Shown in pieces: positions 8,946-21,180 of a DNA stretch of 64,000 bases. The number at the start of each line of letters is the position of its first letter. The first letter of the stretch is position 1. Under the pieces are notes generated by a model. The model was given only the letters and a program-made list of their open reading frames with translations, did no database searches and was not told the origin of the DNA. The stretch is from assembly GCA_022266195.1 (NCBI GenBank), contig WHVY01000009.1, positions 1,736,001-1,800,000 of the forward strand, in the 5' to 3' direction. A program made the position numbers and the translations under genes. This DNA comes from Tetranychus cinnabarinus. Its lineage: Eukaryota; Arthropoda; Arachnida; Trombidiformes; Tetranychidae.

Positions 8946-10617
8946 TTTCTGTTGATAGAGAAGATAAAAAGGTACCAGATAATGAGAATACCTTGAAATA
9001 GCTTATTTACACTATTCGCCAAGCCACTTATTTTCTTTATTAAAAACTTTCTTTAACTAATCAAATTCAAGATTAATTGCTTTTTAAACTGATTTCTTGA
9101 GTTTCTTCATTGATATTTAGCAAAAGAAAATTAGATTTAGTTAATTAATAATCAAAGAAATTCACACACAACCCATTATCAGTGCTTATTTTGCCTGTTC
9201 ATACATACAGAGAGCTAACTGGTTTATGAGCGCACTGGCTGTGGCTGAATTTTTAGCAGAAATAAAAATTTACTTCAAAATAAAACTTTGATTTAAAAAT
9301 AATGTTGGTAACAATATATGATAACAAAATTATTTCTTGTTATATTCGTCTAACGCATCCGCAATGAAATGAAAATACATTATTACGGTAGATTGCAGTT
9401 ACAAATAAGTTCCAAAAGTTTGTCAAAATAAATTAAACACTCTTTGTATTAAACACTCTTTGTAATAAATAAACTTCATAGCTGCATGACGTGGCCTTTT
9501 TGATTGAAAGATAATCCAGTCTGTAACGAAATCTTCATTCCGTGAGCTTGTTTACTTTTGCTCATTTAGACTGAGTCCTTAATGATAATCGGTTATCTGT
9601 AAGGCCATTTAAAGACGTGTTTAAGTGACTTTAACCCTTTAAGTGATTTTGAATGATTCAATAGAAATGAATCTGAGAAAATAGATGTCAATTAAGTTGT
9701 CTTGTCTATCTATTGATTAAGGGAAGCTCATTTTCTACTTTTTTCAAGATTCGTATTTTCAAATGACGCGATAATATTTGACAAACGAGAGCGATTTCCA
9801 TTGAGCTGCCAAATAACAATGATCAAAACTCAATTACGTTAATAGCCGAATATGCACATGGATATCTTTCACCTGAATTTATCGATTGGTTAAACAAGGT
9901 GTAACCAATATAACATAAAAAACAAGTGCACCCAATGAATTGCCACGATATAAAAATTTGCTTTATTGGCTTTTGAATAATTTTTAACCACAAGTTATTT
10001 GTGAAAGTTTTCCTATTAACAGGATGGATTATAATCAATTCAATTGAAATAGTAAGTTGATTTGGGCTGAAAGGTATCCGAGCTTAAAGACTCAAACAAT
10101 TTAATACAATGGTAAGTCGATCGAATCTGTAAAAGCGAATAACTTATCCGTAAATCGAAATGATTCCTGCAGAAAAGCAGAAAATTTTATTTCACAAACA
10201 AGTGTTTTCTCTGGCCAATAAATTTTACTTATCGTAATGGTTCACAACGGACTTGTTTAAATTTTATCTGAATTTATCATGAGCAATACACGTTTGCGTT
10301 GAAAAGACCTTTGGTGGTCGATCATGTTAAACTTGCAATCTGGAGTCTCATCAATAGAAATGAATTTTGGAAAATGAATGCCAATTAAGTTGTCTTGTCT
10401 ATCTATTGATTAAGAAAAGCTTGTTTTCTGCTTTTTTCAAAATTCGTATTTCCAAATGATCATTTGACAAACTAAAGTGATTTCAATTGATTAGAGATGA
10501 TTTTGACAGAAAGGCACCTGAATTTGAAGACTGAAAAACAATTTACAATGGTAAATCGAACAGATCAAATGACGTTAAATGAAAATGTGTTTTGCAAATC
10601 AAATGTGAACAAAATCA
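8946..10617. other. Intergenic; from about 9474 the duplicated upstream region of copy 2
   Basis: No gene. The stretch to about 9470 is AT-rich and unique in the window. From 9474 it parallels 4133 onward, including two copies of the internal module near 9660-9805 and 10350-10490. Confidence 0.45.
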
Positions 10618-10625
10618 TATAAATA
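10618..10625 (+). promoter_or_regulatory. TATA box of secreted Ala/Gly gene 2
   Basis: TATAAATA lies 92 bp upstream of the ATG, in the same place as TATATATA in copy 1. Confidence 0.6.
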
Positions 10626-10716
10626 ATCTACAATTTACTCGAGATTAATCAATAAGTTAAGACTTTCTCAAGCAATTTACTTGTATTTGTCTCGAGTTTA
10701 ATACATCAAACGAAAA

Positions 10717-11673
10717 ATGAAATCATTCGGTGTATCTGCCTTTTGCTTATTGCTTGTTGCATCAGCCGTGGTCTGTGATGAACAACCTGAACTTTCTTTG
10801 AACGGTAAAGTTCATGGTCGATTCTTCTTCAACCCATTTAAAATAGCCTCGCAAGCCGCCAAAGCTATTGGTAACGTTGGTGCTCAAGTAGCTGATGGTT
10901 TCGGTTCAGCAGCCAACTCTGTAGCTAATGCTGCCTCAAGTGGAATCAAAACTGCTGGTTCATTTGAAACAGCAGCCATCAAGGGTGCCGGTAAAATCGC
11001 CTCAACTGGAGCTTCAATCGGTGCCAACGGTGTTTCAAATGTTGGTAATGCAGTCAGTTCTGGTATCAAAGGAGCTGGTAAAATTGCTTCAACTGGTGCC
11101 CAAATCGGTTCATCTCTTGCTCAAAGTGGAGGTAACATTGGAGCCAATGTAGCTGGTAGCATGGGTAACCTTGCTGCAACCGGAGCTAACATGTTCGGAG
11201 ACGCTGCTACTGCTGGTGGTCAAATCGCTAACTCAATCCTCAATGGACTTGGTTTAGGTGCTTTCAGTGGTCTCGCTACTTCTGGTGCAAAGTTGGTTTC
11301 TGGTTTCGCTTCAGGAGCTGGTTCTTTGGCTAACAATACTTTCAATGGGTTCGGTAATCTTGCTAATGAAGGAGGAAAAGCTGCTGGTACTGTTATCAAC
11401 GGTACTGGAAACTTTGTTTCATCAGGATTGGAAGATGTTGCTGGTGCTGCTGAGACTGGATTTGGCTTAGGAGCCACCGTAATCAATGGATCTGGAACTG
11501 TTGCTGAAGCTCTTGGAGATGGTTTGGCTAATGCTGTTGACTTTAAGAATGAAATTCTTGCCGACCAAACCAAAGTTATCGGTAACTTGACCGATACTGG
11601 ATTCAACAACGCCGGTAATATTTTCAACAGTAGTGCTGAGGCTGCTGCCGCTGCCCTCGCAAATTTCGGTTAG
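10717..11673 (+). CDS. Secreted Ala/Gly/Ser-rich repetitive protein, copy 2
   Basis: 318 aa, the same length as the copy at 5385. It differs at about 27 positions by my count, most of them in the last 60 residues and in one short repeat (ASIGANGVSNVG against ASIGASATANVG). The signal peptide and the FFFNPF segment are unchanged. Both genes keep full-length frames and both TATA boxes, so both are probably expressed. Long opposite-strand ORFs overlapping both genes are by-products of the repetitive GCN/GGN codons. Function as for copy 1: a secreted structural, silk-like or salivary candidate, by inference. Confidence 0.85.
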   Translation: MKSFGVSAFCLLLVASAVVCDEQPELSLNGKVHGRFFFNPFKIASQAAKAIGNVGAQVADGFGSAANSVANAASSGIKTAGSFETAAIKGAGKIASTGASIGANGVSNVGNAVSSGIKGAGKIASTGAQIGSSLAQSGGNIGANVAGSMGNLAATGANMFGDAATAGGQIANSILNGLGLGAFSGLATSGAKLVSGFASGAGSLANNTFNGFGNLANEGGKAAGTVINGTGNFVSSGLEDVAGAAETGFGLGATVINGSGTVAEALGDGLANAVDFKNEILADQTKVIGNLTDTGFNNAGNIFNSSAEAAAAALANFG

Positions 11674-12073
11674 ACCTTAAATAATGTCTATTTCCACCAA
11701 TAACAGCTTACGTTAAATACTTTCTGAATGATTTAAAATAGAGTTTACTGTAAATTCAAATAAACAATCGTTCATTTATTAATGCAACTTACTAATCGTT
11801 GACTTTATAAAAATACAAACTACTAATTTATTTCGGCGCTTAATTTCAATGACTGATTGCTTTGCTTAATTAATGTAAAATATTCATTATCAAATCTGAT
11901 AAACCTAAATGTCTACTAATAATAACCAATAATCACTTGTTCCCTCAGGTTCAATCTAAAAGGACGTTGAGCCAAACAAGGTAAAGTTTGTACGTGTATT
12001 AAGTCAAATTGTTTGGACTTGAATTTAATCATAAAAATTGTTTATATGAATACTAGACAGATAAACAAGTTTC

Positions 12074-12993
12074 CCATGCAAGCGACTTCTTTAACTGAAA
12101 AATAAATCGCGTAATCACATAATTACAATAATGTCAATCGTTGATTGGAAGCACTTAATCACAATTTAATTTCTTTACATGCAAATCTCGTCCCTTAAAG
12201 TACCTGTTGTATGATTCAATGTTGTTGATATTTCACGATCTTAACCTTCACTTTTGAGCTGACCCTTTTCAAGCAATTTAAGAGTTAACTACAATAACAT
12301 TAAATCAAACTGAATCATTAAGAAAACGACAGTTGACGTTTCATGAGCTGATATGAATTCACAGAGACAATTTCAACCAAAAATGAAAAGACAAACTCAT
12401 TGAAACCTGTAAGTTAATTGACTATTGGTTTTGAACATTTTTAACACTCAGATTATAAACATTTCATGTAAATGTTTATCAAACCGATCAAAATGATAGT
12501 TACATTGTTCACAATCAAAGAAACAAAATGAGCAAAAATTCGTGTTGATGAATAATTGACAAAATGATTGGTAAAGAGGAACTCACTGAATCAGTTTTAC
12601 ACTCGATTCTTTCCTTCATTCTTAAACATTCATGTTTACCAAATCTCAATGATCAACTAATGATTAATAATAGACAATAGAAAGATGTCGTCGTCATTTC
12701 AATATTGAAATGTTGAAGATACAAAAAAACATTTCATAAAAAGGTCTTCAATGCGCATTATCTGGTAAACAGGTCTGTGAGCTGAAATACAGCTTTTAAT
12801 TTGGTTAAACAAAAATGATAACTTTGACTGTTTGAAGTTGAATCTTCATTTTATATTTCAAGTTAATTCAATTTTTTTGTTGTTAAAAGTTGTCCTTCAA
12901 TCTGTTTGAGCGAAGCTTTTTTACTTTTGTTTATTTAATTGCTATTTTTATTCCACAATACGTAAAGACTGGTTTTGTCAGTCAGTCTTCATT
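12074..12993. other. Intergenic upstream of the Spatzle-like gene
   Basis: AT-rich, with no gene or repeat recognised. It should contain the promoter of the gene at 12994. Confidence 0.4.
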
Positions 12994-13938
12994 ATGTTGA
13001 CATATTTACCTATTAACTTAATTTACTGTTCCACAATCATCGCCTGGCTTGGAACACTTGGCTCATCATTGCATTCCCCATTGCCTTCACTAGTTAATCA
13101 TACAACGACCACATTTAATTTAGATGAGAATAGAACCAATCGTGAAAGTGTTGACAATCGAAAACGAATGATTCGCTTTGAATCTTATGGTTCGCCTTCA
13201 GACGGTTATTATTTTAGATCAAGACATTATCCAAGTCATTCTCGATTCCTTAGTAATCCAAGTATCTATGAATCAACCGAATTCCCTACAACCAGGAGTC
13301 AAAAATCAAAGCCAATTGTTTTCCCTACTTCTTCACCCATCTGGTCAACCCCTTCAACAGTGACAAATCCACCAGTAACGCAGCCTCAAGCTCGGCCAAA
13401 AGTGTTGTTACCGGATTTAGATGAAAATGGTGTTCCTAAGTGTGTCAAAAATCCAGACGATACTTTCTGTGAAAATGTTGATAACTATCCCAGGGTTGAC
13501 CTTAGATCAGATTATGGATTGAATTTGGATGAGTTTAGAGACATATTTGGCGTTAAAGAGATCGATGCTCGTAAATCTTACTTTGACGATGACAGTGCAG
13601 ATGAAAGGATATGTGGAGGACCAAGAAAGATTGTTTTCCCCAAAATGGCTAAAACTCAATCCAAAAGATGGGTTTACATTGTGAATGATGATGACAACTT
13701 TAAACAGTCTGTGGTTACAGAGATTTGCTCGAGAGCTGGAAAACCTTGTGCCTACCTTGAAGATGATAATCTTCCTGCTGGTTTATCCTCACAGTGTCGT
13801 CAAAAGTATGCTCGAGCTCGTCTTATGGCTTTACATCCAACGGAACAACGAACCTATCCTGAATATTTCGAGTTTCCTTCGTGTTGTGCCTGTTACATCA
13901 AAAATCCTTACGGTGATAGAAGTAAATTTAGGCAATAA
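12994..13938 (+). CDS. Spatzle-family cystine-knot ligand
   Basis: 314 aa, one exon. The hydrophobic N-terminus (residues 1-24) fits a signal peptide. Residues 25-140 are a disordered Ser/Thr/Pro-rich prodomain. A C-x8-C segment follows (CVKNPDDTFCENVDNYP, C150 and C159), as in Spatzle-type proteins just before the mature domain. The C-terminal domain has seven cysteines (C207, C245, C252, C268, C297, C298, C300), the number expected for the Spatzle neurotrophin-like knot, ending in CCACYIK. Family members are secreted, cleaved by serine proteases and bind Toll receptors in development or immunity. Which paralogue this is cannot be told from memory. A short DADERI-type acidic/basic stretch near 200-206 may hold the processing site (inference). 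Confidence 0.9.
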   Translation: MLTYLPINLIYCSTIIAWLGTLGSSLHSPLPSLVNHTTTTFNLDENRTNRESVDNRKRMIRFESYGSPSDGYYFRSRHYPSHSRFLSNPSIYESTEFPTTRSQKSKPIVFPTSSPIWSTPSTVTNPPVTQPQARPKVLLPDLDENGVPKCVKNPDDTFCENVDNYPRVDLRSDYGLNLDEFRDIFGVKEIDARKSYFDDDSADERICGGPRKIVFPKMAKTQSKRWVYIVNDDDNFKQSVVTEICSRAGKPCAYLEDDNLPAGLSSQCRQKYARARLMALHPTEQRTYPEYFEFPSCCACYIKNPYGDRSKFRQ

Positions 13939-14830
13939 AACTATAGTTTTAGGTTAAAGAAAGTATTTTAAATTGTTTATACCTTTTCATTTTCTAATAA
14001 CCATATGATGTACAATTATAAAGACATTTTTACTATTTGTAATATAAATGTAATGATAATGGTAAAAATAATCAATTTTGATTGTTAATTTATCCAAACT
14101 AAGATTTATTAGCTCAAGATGTACTCTTATGTGAGATTTATGTCGCTCTAGACAACATGCCGAGCCATTTTACGACTGAGTGGCTTCTATATCAACTATC
14201 AGGTCAGTGGACCTAAGTATTATTCGGACAGCAATACAATACCTGTAAAAGAGTCCATAAAGGCAGATGATAGCAACTAGTTCATGGGTCAAGTCCTTAG
14301 ATAAGCAAATTCATTGTCCTTACCTTTTCTTCGGTAGTGAATGATGAAAAATCTACCTATTGATGAAATATTTGAGTAGATAATGAATGCTTAAATTAAT
14401 CAAGTGAAAAAGAAATCCTAATTGGAACTAAATTTGATTGCTAAAACCAAAAATAGTTAAACTTCAACCATTATCGCGGGTTTTACTGATGCAACAATCG
14501 ATTTTAATCGAATGGTTTGATAGATCGATGAATGTTGTTTATATTTTTGAAAGATGTTTTAAGCTTTTATTTTTTCATTTGTTCCCTTTATAATTAATCG
14601 AGTTAACTTATTTGTCCATCAAATTAATTGTTTATTTTAAATAGTACTGTATCTTAATTCTAAGAAATACTACCAAGTTATGAATTACTTTACTGTATTT
14701 GGATAAGCTTTTGATTTTTATATCTAGTGTGAAAATTCTATCTTATTTAAGTTAGCCAGTAATTCTTGGCATTTTATAAAAATCATTTATCTTTATATTT
14801 TGTATTTAATGTGCTATATCGATTCGTACT
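13939..14830. other. Intergenic between Spatzle-like gene and NELF-E
   Basis: AT-rich 3' and 5' flanks. No gene recognised. Confidence 0.4.
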
Positions 14831-15568
14831 ATGGTATTCATTCAACTACCCACGCAATTAAGTGATGAAGAAAAAGCTTTGCAACAGAAATATGCAAAAC
14901 TCAAGCGAAAGGTAAGCTTTTTTTACATTGAAACTGGAAGTCTGGCAAAATTTTGATCTAATCTCTGACTTTATCCGTCTCACAGAAAAAGCTTCTATTT
15001 CAACACAAAACTCCCAAAGTGGAAAAGCCTGAAATCACAACTCAAACAGTCCTAAAAAGAGGTATTTATTTCAAGAGGAAATGAAAATATGTTTCCTTTA
15101 TTTGATACACGCGTCTATCTTGCCAATTGCTTATTCTGTTGACTAATTCATATATTGAAAACTTTTACAGCCGCAGAATCATCAAAACAAGATGCCAAAG
15201 AAGTAGCAAAAAGATTACTTAAAGCAGGAGCTATAAAATTAGCGAAACCACCGGATAAAGAGAGAGAAGGTCAAGGATTCAAACGATCGAAATCACTTGC
15301 CCGCAAAAAAATCGGAGCTGATAAGCCTGCTGGGTTTAAACCTTTCCAACCTGATCCAGAAAGGGAAACATTGCCTAGTACAGGATTTTCAATGGCGCCA
15401 AAATCAAGTAGTTCCGGTTATGGAAATTCATCCTCTCCAACATCTTCAGCAGGATCAGGAGGACCATCGAGTTCATGGGGTATGATTGCAGCCAGTTATA
15501 ACCGAAGAGGTGAACCGTCCAATGATTCACAGGATCAACGTGAGATTGTCAGTTATGATGATCTTTGA
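14831..15568 (+). CDS. NELFE: Negative elongation factor E homologue lacking an RRM
   Basis: Three exons: 14831-14911, 14986-15061 and 15171-15568, giving 184 aa with phases 0 and 1 at consensus GT-AG junctions. The N-terminus (IQLPTQLSDEEKALQQKYAKLK) matches the NELF-E start (LSEEEEALQKKFNKLKKKKK). The KRLLKAGAIKL and GFKRSKSLARKK...FKPFQP blocks match the NELF-E motif around SGAI and GFKRSRTL...FQPFQ. The end (QREIVSYDDL) resembles its C-terminal tail. NELF pauses RNA polymerase II just downstream of promoters, and NELF-E normally adds an RNA-binding RRM. Here about 60 Ser/Gly-rich residues occupy the place of the RRM, and the protein is about half the human length. A polyadenylation signal (AATAAA) lies near 15750. 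The gene is convergent with the acyltransferase gene. Confidence 0.85.
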
Positions 15569-15883
15569 ACTTTGCAAATAATTCCAAACATATTTTATAA
15601 ATATTTTCACTCTCAAATTACAAGCAATTCTTTAGTCTCATGAATACTTGACTTTTGTGAATATTTTTTATATATCAAATAAGACATTGAAATGAACAGT
15701 TATAAGATTTTCACTTTATATTATAAAGTAGTTATCGAACCAATCTTTGAATAAAATAGGAAAATAAACATGATAACAAGTCAAAGGATAGTTTTGGTTT
15801 GATGAGTAGGAAATAAACGATAAACTGTAGTCAAAAGAGTAAAATTGTAGAGATCGATAAATGAAGAAAAACATTGAATTGGA

Positions 15884-18800
15884 TCACAATTTGGACGAGT
15901 TACAAATTTTTTGCATATCCATTAAGGCGGTACATATATTGTTGAAATAGACTTCTGGATCAGTCTCTTCACACTTTTTGTAAGCAGTAACGCAAAATGT
16001 AATTTGAGTATCTTCAATTCCATAGAAAGTTCCATAGCCATCATCTCTCATCGGTGGGACTCCTCCACATATATGCCAATAACCTGAACAACTTGTTGAT
16101 AAAATATAATTGCCTCCTCCACCACTTTTAATGAAAGATGGATCAGTAAATAAGTCGGGAAGTTCGTGTCCCTCCTCCATACAGATTAAGTAAAGACCCA
16201 TTAGATGACGATCGCAGCCATAACCTTTCATTGCTTCTCCCATTAATTTGTTGAATTTGTTTACAGCTTGATTGAGTTTATTAAAAAGATCTCCAGGCTA
16301 AGAAAGAAAGAGAGAAAGAAAAGCGAAAAGTCAGATGATCATTCAGAAAGACACTGAAATTAGGTTAAAGAGGGGTAAAAAGTATTACCAATATATCATT
16401 ACAATCTAAGTTATTAATCCTTTTCTCAAGTCAACCTTAACATGATGACGAGTCATTAAAATTAAATATAAATAGAAAGGTAAGAAAAACTTGATTTTCA
16501 ATGACATTGAGCTGACTATCGATGCAAATATCAGTTCTAATTAATTCTTCTTTGACATTGACATTGACTTGATAAAATAATTTTCAAAAAGGGATAAAAT
16601 TAGAGTGTGAAAATGTTTCTTATCGGAGTAAACCTAATAAATGTAATGTTTTTAGAGATTACGTACTGTTGAGTTTCCTTCGACTACAGATTTACAAAAA
16701 TCAACACTTTCAGGGAAACATGATCGACATGTTTCAGTTCGTCCATGATAATATTGTCGAGTACTAGCAGTACAATAAGTTGGTGCAGGTTTTCCGTGCA
16801 TTCGGTAATAAGCTAATTGTAGGGCGACTTGAGTAAATGCTTCAGGGTGAAATTTGTAGTCCCGAAGAGCAGCTTTACCAAAACCTTTAAATGTTTGATG
16901 GACAATTTGAATATCTGAACAGTTTTGATTGAATGTTTTGACTGAATTTTCAATCTCGCCCTTCAAATGATCATCCAAGATGAAGTCTAACCGTTCTGCT
17001 TTCGGCATGTCCCTGAATTTTCGACTTCCTTTCCAGACTCCTTTACTTTCATCCATTGACATCATGATGTAATGGCTTAAAATGGCTGTACACAAACCAT
17101 CAAAAGGTGTGTGCTGAAAAAATGAAACAAAATATTAGACAAATGTCATTGTATCCACAAAAATTGATTACTTACGTCACCATTAGCACCCATAAGTCCG
17201 TTATTGAAGACTATAGTTGACATTGATTTATCAGCCCAACGATTTTTACAATCACCGCACATTGCTTCTCTCAATATCTGAAAATCAAATAAAACCATAA
17301 AACAAATTGAAAATATAATTAAAAATATTTAAGATTAGATGCAACTTGATTTACCTCACTTTGTGTGGTGGGCTCGGAATCATCGAAAATTATGACAAAC
17401 AAAGCTTGTTCAATTTTATCTAAAGTAGTTTTATTCTGAGGATGACATTTGATTAGATAATCGCGATTTTTTGCCCATTGACTTCGATCTGCAACAGTTA
17501 AGGCACCCACTCCAGGCCCATCGGTTGATTGAGCTTGGCACCATTTTTCAATATAAAATAATTGGAATGCTATTTCTTGAGGTGTTAATGGTTCATCCAA
17601 TTCTCTGTCAACAGCTTCAAAACTGAAAATGTAACCACGATAGAGGACAATTATGTTGGTTGGAGCTGGTGGTCCTTCATCCTCTAACAGATTTCATCAT
17701 TTCAACATGAACATCGGAACACCAAAAAAAACAGTAAATCGGAAAGAAAAAAGAAAAAAGAAAAAAGAAAAAAAGAAAAAAATTGATTAATTACCAAAAA
17801 AGACTTGTGATCATAATTCCTCGGCATTGAATCATTTCACAAATAAAAGTGAAATCATCATGGGACAAGGTATAATGATTAGCTGTTAAGAAGCAAATTT
17901 ACTTCCAATTCTGATGCAATCAAGTGTAATCTTAATCATTTATGTTTAGAGCATTTTACGTGCATCTGATAGTTGAGGAGATAAAAAGCAATCATAGGAA
18001 ATTTATCATCAACAATCAGAGAATAGCTTAAAACAAACAACTTGAAACCCGCCAAACAAGAAAATGCTATGAACTATCATTAAGTTATCTGAATATTGTT
18101 AATTTACGCTTGGACTTTTTTTTAAATTTTCAAGATTATTACATTAAAGTTGGTTTCCTAATTCAATTGGCCTTCGAAACTAGAAAAATTGGAAATTCTA
18201 ATTACCGGTGACAAACCAACATTTAAGAGTATCTTTTTCTTCGCCAGGAACTCGGCAGGTATTGAATAATCGTTTGAATTGATCCATAGCCCATGGAACT
18301 CCTCTATGTACCATTGGTCGCATTATTTGGCTGTAAGATTCAAAATTGCGGTAATCGTTGTTAGAGAAGTGTAATTTTTGTGATTGATTAAATCTTTACC
18401 TTCGAATCATCTTCCAAAATTCCAATTCATAAGCTAAGGACATTGATATTCTATCAATTCGACATCCACGTTGTGGTGGCCAATATTCATGAATCGGGTA
18501 AGGAGCTGCCATGTTACAATAAGGTATTAACGGTGTTCGTTGTTGTAAGTAAGCATAATTGAGCCACCAATCTTCAAGCTAACATTAGAAAGACAAAAGA
18601 TCAAGATTGAGAAAACACAATTATTTTCATTTTTTAACTGCAGTTGTCTTGTAATTTCTGATACACGTCTGACTTTTGATAGAATCAATAAGTGGTGCTA
18701 AATCACGGATCAGGATAAATTTAAATCTAGATCATAAGATAGGAAAATAAAGGATAAATTGATTAATTACCCAGTTTCTTGATTTTTGAGCGCGTTGCAG

Positions 18801-19079
18801 AAGTGCCTCTTGAAGCTTTGGTCCAATCGAAGAGCCAAATTTTTTAACGATTTGTTCAGTATTTTCATATTCCTCATTATCAACTACTGGCTTTACAGTG
18901 TCTAGGTAGAGGGCAAGGGTGGACTGTAAATCAGGAACCGGTAAACTGGGTAAGTCAGGTTCATTTTCAAATGTTTTGTTTGTTGCTGACCGGTAAAGTT
19001 GATCACGAACACTCATTGGTCCTAAACTTAACAATCTGTTATCCTCACTGGTTGTCTCTGATGGTGGTGAAGATGACAT
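15884..19079 (-). CDS. CROT: Peroxisomal carnitine O-octanoyltransferase-like acyltransferase
   Basis: Seven coding exons in transcript order: 19079-18771, 18578-18400, 18330-18206, 17683-17355, 17277-17176, 17113-16667 and 16297-15884. They sum to 1905 nt (634 aa) with consistent phases. The product follows carnitine O-octanoyltransferase from end to end: LPSLPVPDLQSTLALYL near residue 45, SRNW/LEDWWLNYAYL at the first junction, and TDGPGVGALT. The catalytic His is the first residue of exon 6 (H349, in HTPFDG). Further on are YHGRTET and SGGGGNYILSTS. The enzyme moves medium-chain acyl groups between CoA and carnitine so that peroxisomal oxidation products can leave. The protein ends in SKL, a textbook PTS1 signal, which supports peroxisomal location. 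Intron 4 holds an A/G-rich tract near 17740-17780. Confidence 0.93.
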
Positions 19080-20172
19080 ATCAAAATGTAAAATAAAAGG
19101 TTTGATTTAGAGGTGCAATAAATGGTAATAGACACAAGTAAACAAAGCAAAGGATGCAGAAAAATGCTTTAAACCAGCTGATTCTCTCAATAAAGTTTTA
19201 TGCTGATTAGCTTGATTAGTTGACTGGAAGAGGTAAGAAGGAAAATGTTGGAATAAATAGTCAGTTGGAAACAAAAAAGTAAATCAGTCTGGAACTACAA
19301 AAAGAGGAGAAACAAAAGCACCACCAACAACAAAAACACAAACACGATGGTAAAAAGAGGGTTTCCACTTAGGGGAGAGGGTTAGTGTTGAGATTATGAA
19401 AATAGGAGAAAGAGTTTGTTAACACCAGAATTGATTAACAGCAAACATTGATTGAATGAATGAAAAATTGAACTAGCTTGAAACAAAAATCATAAGAGAG
19501 AGATAGATAGAGAGTGAGAATGACAGGAGAAGCTGATTATCATTGTCAGCCTTTCACTGAACCTTTTTTATCTTTGATGGGAAATAAATGTAAAAGTAAA
19601 ACTCGCTGAGGTTGATTTACTGTGTTGAAAGTTGATTGTTGCTGCCGTTGTCGATGATGATAAATAAACACGCACATAAACACTAACCACCATGATCAAG
19701 GAGGAGATTTATTAAACGATTCACTTTCTTTCCCTCCTCCTATCAGCTCGCATTTTCTGACTTTCCTTTTTTTTCAGCTGATGCTTTATTTCAGGTTGAA
19801 TTGATGTATAGCCATCAACGTGAAAATTCATGTTAATTTGCAATTACACTTAATAATATAGATATTAAAGATAACCAAGATAACATACCTGAAGCAAGAA
19901 ATGAAAGCAATGTGTCAACCAACACAAGTTGAAATGTAAACAAGTTGGTCACAGAAAATGGAAAATCACAAATTCAATAGTTTGGTGTAAATGTTATTCC
20001 AGTGAAAATATATGAATAAGTTGATGACAAATAATGTCAAGGTGAATCGTTGAAATTGAATACAGATGATGAATTGGATAAAAAAACAACAAGGATTATG
20101 AATGAATATTAAAAGATAACTGAAACATCAAGTGTAATGGTTTACAGTTGTTTTGAATGGTTTATAAGAATT

Positions 20173-20870
20173 ACAGTTTGATTGATTGAATATCCAAATA
20201 CCTAAACTCTTGATTGTAAAAATTAAGATCTAGTTGATGGTTGGTCACATCTAGATGATTATTGTAAAATCAATTAATTAACTGAAAATGAGAAACACCA
20301 ATAAAATTTCAACTCTTTATATTTTAGTCAATTTCATATGATCAGATGGTTTCTTTGACATGGCAAGAAGATACCAAATCCTACCAATAACTCAATGTTT
20401 CCTTCATCATGCTTTTAAAACCGGTTCTTCGTTTCATTATTTATTTAACTTCTACTCTTGAAGTTAACTAATACACTTGATCAATTATAATCATTTTCAA
20501 TTGAAAAACAGAAAATTGAAGAAGAAAAATAAGCAAAAAGCAAACACACAAACACACAAATGAAAGCTCATTAAATCAAGGATATTTTTGCAAATGTGCG
20601 TTGACCATTAAACATTATGTCTACCTTGACTTATTAACTTTCAAATTTCTCCTTCACTTTTACTTTAACTTTCTTTCTCTATCAATTTATCTGTCGTTTT
20701 ATAATTTTGATCAAATAGTTGTTTTCATTTATTTAGATGATATCTTTACATTGATTAAATATGTCCAGCTAGATGCTCTTGACCCGTAGAGAGAGAGAAG
20801 AAAAATGAATATCGAAACTAAAAAGGCAAATGATTTGTGCTCTCATAACATTTCGATAATCGCAATCTGA
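20173..20870. repeat. Dispersed direct repeat, copy 1 (partner at 29315-29857)
   Basis: Shares long, nearly identical stretches with 29315-29857, such as the block running from GATCAGATGGTTTCTTTGAC through the ACCGGTTCTTCGTTTC region to GACCCGTAGAGAGA. A roughly 120-bp AT-rich part is missing from the second copy. It lies about 1.1-1.8 kb upstream of the CROT ATG. Confidence 0.85.
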
Positions 20871-20976
20871 TTGAGGAATTTATTATTCTGATTATTTCGC
20901 TTCTTGTATTTTCACCTCACTATCAAGGTAATTGTAATTACGAGCCTCAATTCAGTTGAAGGAACAAAAATTTTCA

Positions 20977-21035
20977 ATCTTTTGACCTGTTAATACACAA
21001 TCAAATAAAATTTTTGACTCTTCCTCAAGTCAACT
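20977..21035. repeat. 59-bp direct repeat flanking IR-like gene 1, left copy
   Basis: Matches 23192-23250 at 57 of 59 positions by eye (shared core CTCTTCCTCAAGTCAACT). Confidence 0.85.
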
Positions 21036-21156
21036 AAACTGAAAAGTCGATTCAAAGTTACTTTTAAATCTTTTCTAAGTTACTTTTCTTGAAACCGTGA
21101 ATAAGTGAACCAATTGAATTTTACAGGGGATTTCATCAAATTATTATCTAACACTG

Positions 21157-21180
21157 TTGTATTACAATGTTGTAATACAA
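21157..21180. repeat. Perfect inverted repeat, 11-bp arms
   Basis: TTGTATTACAA, a 2-bp spacer (TG), then TTGTAATACAA. It is a possible cruciform or protein-binding site, or chance in AT-rich sequence. Confidence 0.6.

Larger units (their letters stand above)
9474..12073. repeat. Segmental duplication, copy 2 (2.6 kb)
   Basis: Direct copy of 4133-6775, offset by about 5.3 kb. It includes promoter, ORF and 3' flank. Confidence 0.85.
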
